40,725 bases of DNA from Balneolaceae bacterium (GTDB lineage Bacteria; Bacteroidota; Rhodothermia; Balneolales; Balneolaceae), in contig PWWL01000365.1 of the NCBI GenBank assembly GCA_003561515.1, forward strand, positions 1 through 40,725, read 5' to 3'. Positions within the stretch are counted from its first letter, which is position 1. Each line of letters begins with the position of its first letter. Under the pieces are notes generated by a model, which saw only the letters and a list, made by a program, of their open reading frames with translations, did not search any database and had not been told where the DNA came from. Of the stretch, positions 35,204-40,725 are shown one piece after another. Made by a program: the position numbers and the translations under genes.

Positions 35204-36430
35204 GTGCCGACTCTCAAAAACATCTCTACCCTCTACACCTGCCGCGATCAAGGCGGTCAGGCCGACGTCCATCCCATTGAAAAGGCTGCCATCGCCTGGG
35301 AAAACGGGATCACTCAATGGGCCGGAAGGGAAGAAGAGCTGCCTGAGGAATATGCCGGCGAAAAAGCACTGGATGCCGGGGGCTGCATCGTGATTCCCGG
35401 GCTGATTGACTGCCACACCCATCTCAGTTTTGGAGGATGGAGATCCGATGAGTTTGAAATGCGGATTCAGGGCAGGAGCTATCTTGAGATTGCCAAAGCG
35501 GGCGGGGGCATCCTCTCTACAGTGAAGGCCACCCGGCAGGCAAGTGAAGATGAGCTGTTTGCAAAGGCTGCCAGGCTGCTGGAAGAGATCATGAATACAG
35601 GCGTCACGGCCATCGAGTGCAAAAGCGGCTATGGGCTTACTCTGGAGGATGAGCTGAAACAGCTTCGTGTTTACCGGCGGCTGAAAGAAGCGTATCCCGT
35701 GCACATTGTCTCCACTTTTCTCGGGGCGCACACCTTTCCGCCTGAATACAAGAGCGACCGCAAGAGTTATATCGATTTGCTGATCAATGAAATGATTCCC
35801 GCCGTTGCCGAACAAAATCTCGCGGAGTTCTGCGACATTTTTGTGGAAGATTCGGCCTTTACAACGGATGAAGCCCGCCGCATCCTGCAAGCCGGGAAAG
35901 AGCACGGTCTCACACCCAAGCTGCATGCCGATCAGCTCACTTCAGGCGGCGGGGCCGAACTGGCCGCCGAACTCGGTGCCGTGAGCGCCGATCACCTCGA
36001 GCAGGTTTCCGGCCGTGGGATTGAGATGATGGCAAAAGCCGGGGTCATCGGGGTAACACTTCCCACGGCATCCCTCTACACGCAGCAGCCCTACCTGAAC
36101 TGTCGCCGGCTGGTGGATGGCGGGGTAAAAGTTGCGGTGGCCACCGACTTCAACCCGGGCTCGGCGCCCAGCTACGATCTGTCCCTGGCCATGATGCTCA
36201 CCTGCAACCACGGCCGATTAACTCCCGCCGAGGTCCTTAAAGGCGCCACCATCTACGCCGCGGCTGCCATTGGTCTTGAGAAAAAAACCGGCTCCATCGA
36301 ACCGGGCAAGTCTGCCGATTTCCTGCTGCTCGATGAGCTTGATATCAACTTCAGGATGTACCATTACCGGGGGAATGCGCCTGTGCGTGTGTTTTTGAGG
36401 GGTGAGGTGCGTGGGGGAACAGTTAGGTAA
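35204..36430 (+). CDS. hutI: Imidazolonepropionase
   Basis: It hydrolyses 4-imidazolone-5-propanoate to N-formimidoyl-glutamate, the third step of histidine degradation. The start is GTG 35204 and the length 408, the family norm. Metal site and signatures of the amidohydrolase fold are IDCHTHLSFGGWRSDEFEMR, the conserved AKAGGGILSTVKATRQA, CKSGYGLTLEDELK, PKLHADQLTSGGGAELAAE, ATDFNPGSAPSYDLSLAMML and GSIEPGKSADFLLLD. It begins 10 bases after the end of the broken toxin frame. Urocanase, the intervening step, is not in the window. Confidence 0.96.
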   Translation: MPTLKNISTLYTCRDQGGQADVHPIEKAAIAWENGITQWAGREEELPEEYAGEKALDAGGCIVIPGLIDCHTHLSFGGWRSDEFEMRIQGRSYLEIAKAGGGILSTVKATRQASEDELFAKAARLLEEIMNTGVTAIECKSGYGLTLEDELKQLRVYRRLKEAYPVHIVSTFLGAHTFPPEYKSDRKSYIDLLINEMIPAVAEQNLAEFCDIFVEDSAFTTDEARRILQAGKEHGLTPKLHADQLTSGGGAELAAELGAVSADHLEQVSGRGIEMMAKAGVIGVTLPTASLYTQQPYLNCRRLVDGGVKVAVATDFNPGSAPSYDLSLAMMLTCNHGRLTPAEVLKGATIYAAAAIGLEKKTGSIEPGKSADFLLLDELDINFRMYHYRGNAPVRVFLRGEVRGGTVR

Positions 36431-36470
36431 GATAACCTGAAATCGACCTATAAATTTATTGAAGAGTGTA

Positions 36471-36511
36471 CCCCTACCGAAGGGTCGGCACCAAGTGTGG
36501 TTTGAAGGGGG
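36471..36511. repeat. Left arm of a perfect 41-bp inverted repeat
   Basis: Begins CCCCTACCGAAGGGTCGG and ends TTTGAAGGGGG. It is the exact reverse complement of 36816-36856. The neighbouring GCAATGGGGGATGATA (to 36526) is repeated in inverse form at 38430-38454. It lies 40 bases after the hutI stop. Confidence 0.9.
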
Positions 36512-36589
36512 CAATGGGGGATGATAAGGTTTGAATTTAAACTTAGTTGATGATTACTTGACTCAATTTTAGGAGTTAGTGTTTCTGGC

Positions 36590-36618
36590 TGAGTTTCGCT
36601 TCGCGGGGCTCATTTTTT
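36590..36618 (+). terminator. Terminator between the repeat arms, downstream of hutI
   Basis: TGAGTTTCGC pairs with GCGGGGCTCA (three G-T pairs) around TTC, followed by six T residues. It is the likely end of the hutI transcript, although 160 bases beyond the stop. The rest of 36512-36815 is AT-rich and shows no ORF. Confidence 0.6.
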
Positions 36619-36815
36619 ATACACGAAGTGAAAAGTTGAGCACAAATGAATCCATTCATATTCTGCGGAAATCCGCGCTAAACACAGCGTAACTCTGCGA
36701 GAAATAACTGCATTGTAATTTTTTGTTATATTATTAAGTGCAATTTTAATAATAATTTAATTGATCCAAATCAACGCTCAGAGGGTCATTCCCCCTCAGC
36801 TCTTACGAGCTTCTC

Positions 36816-36856
36816 CCCCCTTCAAACCACACTTGGTGCCGACCCTTCGGTAGGGG
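36816..36856. repeat. Right arm of the perfect 41-bp inverted repeat
   Basis: The exact reverse complement of 36471-36511, 304 bases apart. Directly before it (36772-36810), CAACGCTCAGAGGGTCATTC to GCTCTTACGAGC is found again inverted at 38349-38387 with about 35 of 39 bases identical. It lies 47 bases from the alaC stop codon. Confidence 0.9.
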
Positions 36857-36902
36857 GGGTTAAAACTTCGTTGTTATACCGCAATCACGCTGCTTATTTT
36901 CA

Positions 36903-38075
36903 TTACTTTAATACCCGGTTGATCTGCCGCACTGCCTGCCGTATTCGGTGGGTGTTTTCGACCAAACTCATTCTCACATAGCCTTCGCCGGCAGGACCGA
37001 ATCCGATACCGGGCGATACCAACACCTCCGCTTCTTCCAGAAGCCACTCGGCAAACTTCAGCGATCCCATATCGCGGTATTTCTCGGGCAATGGGGTCCA
37101 CACAAACATGGCTCCGCGGTTTTTGGGAATCTGCCAACCCGAACGAGCCAGCCCCTCAATCAGCACATCGCGCCTTCTTTCATACTTGGCTGCAATTTCA
37201 TCCACATTTGCCTGGTCACCTCTCAGGGCGGTGATCGCCGCCACCTGTATCGGGGTGAACATCCCGTAATCAAAAAATGACTTGATTCTCGATAGCAGGT
37301 GCACAATTTCAGCATTCCCCAGGCAGAAGCCGCAGCGCCAGCCGGCCATGTTGTACGATTTGCTCATGGTAAAAAACTCAACCGCAATCTCTTTCGCACC
37401 CTCGGTCTGCAAAATACTTGGTGCTTGAAAACCACCGAAAGTGATATCCTTGTAGGCAAAATCATGAATCACAATGATATTCTTCTCCCTGAAATAGGGC
37501 ACCGTTTCTTCAAAAAATTCCGGCCCCACCGTTGTGCCCGTCGGGTTGTGAGGATAGTTGAGGAAAATGGCTTTTGGAGCGGAATCCAGTTTTTCGAGGC
37601 TTTCAATCAGTTGGTCCGCTTTATCCGTCACGGGAATGTTTACCGGTTCAGCACCCGCAATAACCACGCTCCACATGTGAACGGGAAAGTAGGGTTCGGG
37701 TACCGCACAAAGTTCGCCGGGTCCCAGCAGCGCAAGCGCAAGGTGAGAAAGCCCCTCCTTGCTCCCGATCGTTGCAATCACTTCCTTCTCGGGATCGAGC
37801 TCAACCCCGTACCGTTCTTTATAATGGTCTGATGCAGCCCGCAGCAGATGCGGTATTCCGGTGGCTCTTGAATAGCGGTGCGACTTATCATCCTCGATCA
37901 CTTCATGAGTTTTTTCCACAACCTCCCTTGATGCGGGCATATCCGAGTTGCCCATCCCAAAGTCGATGATGTCTTTGCCCAGTTCCCGAAGCTGCTGTTT
38001 TTCAGCATTCAGCTTTCCGAACAGGTAGTAGGGAAGCTGCTGCATTCGGGTTGATGGAATGATTCTAGATGACAT
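36903..38075 (-). CDS. alaC: Class I aminotransferase, AlaC type (alanine transaminase)
   Basis: A PLP-dependent cytosolic aminotransferase. The 390-residue protein resembles E. coli AlaC closely: IDFGMGNSDMPA, HRYSRATGIPHLLRA, ATIGSKEGLSHLALALL, YPHNPTGTTV, VIHDFAYKDI, the catalytic-lysine stretch FFTMSKSYNMAGWRCGF, RIKSFFDYGMFTPIQVAA and VSPGIGFGPAGEGYVRMSL. AlaC makes alanine from pyruvate and glutamate; related enzymes use other keto acids, so substrate is likely but not proven. It is the only reverse-strand gene in the hut region and is bracketed by inverted repeat copies. Confidence 0.9.
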   Translation of the reverse strand: MSSRIIPSTRMQQLPYYLFGKLNAEKQQLRELGKDIIDFGMGNSDMPASREVVEKTHEVIEDDKSHRYSRATGIPHLLRAASDHYKERYGVELDPEKEVIATIGSKEGLSHLALALLGPGELCAVPEPYFPVHMWSVVIAGAEPVNIPVTDKADQLIESLEKLDSAPKAIFLNYPHNPTGTTVGPEFFEETVPYFREKNIIVIHDFAYKDITFGGFQAPSILQTEGAKEIAVEFFTMSKSYNMAGWRCGFCLGNAEIVHLLSRIKSFFDYGMFTPIQVAAITALRGDQANVDEIAAKYERRRDVLIEGLARSGWQIPKNRGAMFVWTPLPEKYRDMGSLKFAEWLLEEAEVLVSPGIGFGPAGEGYVRMSLVENTHRIRQAVRQINRVLK

Positions 38076-38310
38076 GATTATCTGCGTTTAATCCGCCGGT
38101 TGATTTGGTCAGATTTCGGTTATAGACCCAATATCGGGAAATTGGGTTCTTTGTTCCGAAAAGTGTACATAAAACTGAAAAAAGATTCCGACTGTTATAC
38201 ACCGACCCTGCATTCGGTTTCACTTTGCAATCAGACAGTTTGTACATTTAGCATCATAAAACTTTTAACCAACATGAGTTTGAAATCGGAATGCCGGTAA
38301 AATTAGTCCC

Positions 38311-38462
38311 CCTTTTCCCACTGGGTTCACTTTTGGGGAGGTTGCAAGGCTCGTAAGAGCCATTGGGGAATGACCCTCTGAGCGTTGGGTTTATTCAGAT
38401 ATTCAATAATTGACCTAAAACTCATTACATATCATCCCCCATTGCCCCTTCAAAGGGGGAGA
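38311..38462. repeat. Composite G/C-run repeat upstream of alaC
   Basis: Contains CCCACTGGG with TTTTGGGGAGG, the 39-base segment 38349-38387 (inverted copy of 36772-36810), and TATCATCCCCCATTG at 38430-38444 (inverted copy of 36512-36526). The remaining part of the 38076-38509 gap is AT-rich with a weak ACCCAAT/ATTGGGT hairpin at 38126-38147 and no ORF. Confidence 0.75.
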
Positions 38463-38509
38463 CTCTTTAACGAACTCATATATTGAAATGACGTTAACTA
38501 ATTCTCTAT

Positions 38510-39649
38510 ATGCTGCTTGAACCACTGATTTGGTTTTTTATTGGGTTGGCCGCTTTGATTGGCGGTGCTGAGCTCATTGTGCGTTCTGCTTCAAAACTGG
38601 CAGGATTTTTCGGCATCCCAAGGCTTATCATTGGCCTGACCATTGTCGCATTCGGAACTAGCGCCCCTGAACTGGCCATTAGCATTCAGGCGGGTATCGA
38701 TGGAAATACCGACCTGATGATGGGTAACATCGTGGGCAGCAACATTACCAATATTCTGCTGATTCTCGGAATCACAGCCATATTTATCCCGCTAAAAGTT
38801 CACACCAACCTTATCAGGATCGATGTTCCGGTCATGATCGGAATCTCAATCCTGCTCTACATTTTTGCCTGGAGCGGCGCTATTACATTCATCGAGTGTG
38901 CCATCCTTGTTACGCTCCTGGTGTTCTACATGATTTTCCTTGCTCGTCAGAGCGGTTCGGCCTCAGTGCCTGCCGACCGGGAAAAGAAAAAAAGAACACC
39001 TGCTGCTGTGGCCATATATACCATCCTTTGCGTTGTGGGGTTTGTTCTTTTGGTTTCCGGTGCCCGATGGCTTGTTAACAGTGCGCTGGTACTTGCCGAA
39101 ATGGCCGGCGTGAGTGAGCTTGTGATTGGTCTCACGGTTGTGGCATTTGGCACATCTCTTCCCGAGGTTGTTACGGTATTGGTGGCTGCTTTAAAAAAAG
39201 AGAGAGATATTGCCGTGGGAAGCGTTATCGGGAGCAACATTCTGAACATTCTCGCTGTACTTGGAATTGCAGGGCTCTTCATACCTGAGTCGATACCTGT
39301 AAAACCGGCCCTGCTTAGGTTCGACCTTTTGGTTATGCTTGCGGTATCGATTGCCTGTATTCCGATTTTTTTTACCGGGCATAAAATAAGCCGGTGGGAA
39401 GGGTTCCTCTTTCTCGGATATTATACCTCTTATATTTTTTATCTGTTTTTGTCGTCCGCCGAGCACGAGGCTCTCGAAGCCTTCAGCACTACAATGCTGT
39501 TGTTTGTGATACCCATCACGGCCATCAGTATTCTTGCAGTAGCCATTAGGGAGTGGACGGTGAGGCTTCGATTCAGAAAATTCAGAGGATTCGGATGGAA
39601 AGAGAAAAAGAAGAAAGAAAAAGAAACGGAGGACGGCAGTGAAGAATAA
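38510..39649 (+). CDS. Calcium/sodium antiporter (CaCA family, YrbG-like)
   Basis: A 379-residue inner-membrane cation exchanger with about ten transmembrane helices in two inverted halves. Each half carries an alpha-repeat: VAFGTSAPELAISI with MGNIVGSNITNILLILG, and VAFGTSLPEVVTVL with VGSVIGSNILNILAVLG. The Glu of GTSxPE and the Asn of GSN are the ion ligands of this family. It likely expels Ca2+ in exchange for Na+. The C-terminal tail is Lys/Glu-rich and cytoplasmic. Its last 11 bases overlap hutG, so the two are probably cotranscribed, an odd pairing. Confidence 0.93.
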   Translation: MLLEPLIWFFIGLAALIGGAELIVRSASKLAGFFGIPRLIIGLTIVAFGTSAPELAISIQAGIDGNTDLMMGNIVGSNITNILLILGITAIFIPLKVHTNLIRIDVPVMIGISILLYIFAWSGAITFIECAILVTLLVFYMIFLARQSGSASVPADREKKKRTPAAVAIYTILCVVGFVLLVSGARWLVNSALVLAEMAGVSELVIGLTVVAFGTSLPEVVTVLVAALKKERDIAVGSVIGSNILNILAVLGIAGLFIPESIPVKPALLRFDLLVMLAVSIACIPIFFTGHKISRWEGFLFLGYYTSYIFYLFLSSAEHEALEAFSTTMLLFVIPITAISILAVAIREWTVRLRFRKFRGFGWKEKKKKEKETEDGSEE

Positions 39650-40535
39650 CAATGATCCGCGTTTACGCGATCTTATTAGCGCTGAGCCGGCGGTCGAGAC
39701 CTCAGTTAGAATTATCGGTTTTCCGTCGGATGCGGGCGTACAAATCAACGGGGGGCGACCTGGTGCCTCACATGCACCGGAACCTATTTTCGAACAGCTG
39801 CTGAAACTGACCCCTCACGCGCACTGGTACGAGCGCCATTCGGAACTGCTCTCCAGAACCTGCGGCATCACCATGTTGAGCTGTACAGGGCATGTTGAGA
39901 AAGACCAAGAAAATCTTGGAAATACCGTGGCTGCCTGTCTGCAAAAAGGCATTATGCCAATAATTATTGGCGGCGGACACGAAACTTCTTTTGGTCATTT
40001 CCTGGGATATGCCGGAGATGGTCAATCGGTACGGATTCTGAATCTTGATGCGCACGCCGATGTTCGCCCTCTCAAGGATGGAAAAGCCCATTCCGGCTCC
40101 CCATTCAGGCAGGCTCTTGAGCATCCTTCAAAATCCTGCCACTCCTACAGCGTATTCGGGCTGAATCCCGCTTCTGTGTCGGCCGATCATTTCCGGTATG
40201 TAAGTGAGAACGGTATGGCCGACTATGAGGACGACCTTAAGCGATCGGGGGTTAGGAAGTGGTTTGAATTAGCTGCAATGGATGGGATGCCGGTTATGGC
40301 AACCATGGATATGGATCTCGTGAACCATGCCGGCGCGCCCGGAGTAAGCGCGCCTAACAGTTCAGGAATCACCACTCGCAAGTGGCTGCGGCTAGCCTTT
40401 GAGCTGGGCCGCCAGCCTGCAGTTTCCTCGTTCGATCTTTGCGAAGTAAACCCCGTTTATGATCGTGACGGACAAACCGTTCGCCTCGCTGCCCTCACCA
40501 TCTGGAATTTTCTGCTCGGGGTGACGTTGCGTTAA
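39639..40535 (+). CDS. hutG: Formimidoylglutamase / arginase-family hydrolase
   Basis: It cleaves N-formimidoyl-glutamate to glutamate and formamide, the last step of histidine degradation. The 298-residue protein belongs to the ureohydrolase family with its Mn-binding motifs: IIGGGHETSFGH (first His), LNLDAHADVRP (Asp, His, Asp) and ATMDMDLVN, plus SFDLCEVNPVYD near the end. RIIGFPSDAGVQINGGRPGA is the typical N-terminus of this group. The hut context and the GGGHE form favour HutG over agmatinase or arginase. It overlaps the antiporter by 11 bases. Confidence 0.88.
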   Translation: MKNNNDPRLRDLISAEPAVETSVRIIGFPSDAGVQINGGRPGASHAPEPIFEQLLKLTPHAHWYERHSELLSRTCGITMLSCTGHVEKDQENLGNTVAACLQKGIMPIIIGGGHETSFGHFLGYAGDGQSVRILNLDAHADVRPLKDGKAHSGSPFRQALEHPSKSCHSYSVFGLNPASVSADHFRYVSENGMADYEDDLKRSGVRKWFELAAMDGMPVMATMDMDLVNHAGAPGVSAPNSSGITTRKWLRLAFELGRQPAVSSFDLCEVNPVYDRDGQTVRLAALTIWNFLLGVTLR

Positions 40536-40617
40536 TTGGTTTGAATGTGAATTAGCCAACTAATATGCACCCCGTAACCTGCATTTAAGGCCACAATTTA
40601 AAAGTCCCCTCTGGAGA

Positions 40618-40725
40618 GGCTGTGTGAAAATTATGAGTCAAGTATTCTGTAAAAAATGTTGTTTTTCTGGGTTTTTCATGGATTAAATTACTGATTATCA
40701 TTATCTTATGTATGTATATTTTACT
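40618..40725. mobile_element. Possible insertion-sequence end at the window edge
   Basis: GGCTGTGTGAAAA at 40618-40630 resembles the terminal inverted repeat of some IS families (IS1182-like, from memory). Just before it a C/G-run repeat (TCCCCTCTGGAGAGG, from 40594) stops abruptly, as if interrupted. No transposase is visible before the window ends. Confidence 0.25.

Overview
The window looks like chromosomal DNA from a free-living member of the Bacteroidota/Balneolota group. The support is indirect: mid-range GC, most genes without a clear Shine-Dalgarno site, a DUF4834-like small protein after a deoxynucleoside kinase, an outer-membrane-type beta-barrel, and many G/C-run intergenic hairpin repeats. 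This is inference from gene content, and no rRNA or tRNA gene is present to confirm it. I found no prophage, CRISPR array or complete insertion sequence.

Layout. 0-5.8 kb: 5' part of an MFS permease (reverse strand, running off the left edge), enolase, a HAD phosphatase divergent from enolase across a near-perfect 26-bp palindrome, a predicted outer-membrane protein, an unrecognised 130-aa protein and prmC. 5.8-7.7 kb: an AT-rich non-coding stretch with two perfect and two near-consensus DnaA boxes (candidate oriC), then dnaA, which I start at a TTG preceded by GGAGG. 7.8-10.1 kb: a tight operon of folB, folK, a deoxynucleoside kinase, a small membrane protein and a TPR protein, facing secG across a shared terminator. 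11.1-15.8 kb: an SRAP-fold protein that has lost its catalytic residues, a CPBP membrane protease, a DEAD-box-like protein that has lost its ATPase motifs, and a PutP-type symporter preceded by an overlapping 31-aa membrane ORF that is absent from the ORF track.

16-25.8 kb: glutamate dehydrogenase, a 2H phosphoesterase, a GlsB/YeaQ-like membrane protein, dinB, a YdjM-like hydrolase, an ECF sigma / anti-sigma / secreted coiled-coil operon, about 1 kb of repeat-rich structured non-coding DNA, and a compact DEAD-box RNA helicase with all its motifs. 25.9-32.9 kb: a secreted M14 carboxypeptidase divergent from a membrane-anchored 5'-nucleotidase, a small membrane protein, a hotdog thioesterase, and a phosphofructokinase with pyrophosphate-type specificity residues. 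33-40.5 kb: a scattered histidine-utilisation locus (hutH, hutI, hutG) interrupted by an addiction module with a broken toxin gene, an AlaC-type aminotransferase bracketed by inverted repeats, and a Na+/Ca2+ exchanger overlapping hutG. The last ~110 bases may be the end of an insertion sequence.

How the genes work together. HutH, HutI and HutG cover three of the four steps from histidine to glutamate (urocanase is not in the window). Glutamate dehydrogenase and AlaC could then channel glutamate nitrogen and carbon. The M14 peptidase and 5'-nucleotidase suggest scavenging of peptides and nucleotides at the cell surface. Enolase and phosphofructokinase are glycolytic. The best candidates for something undescribed are the two intact but motif-less enzyme homologues at 11.1-14.2 kb, the micro-ORF coupled to the symporter, the palindrome between eno and the HAD gene, and the structured intergenic DNA at 23.6-24.0 kb and 36.4-38.5 kb.
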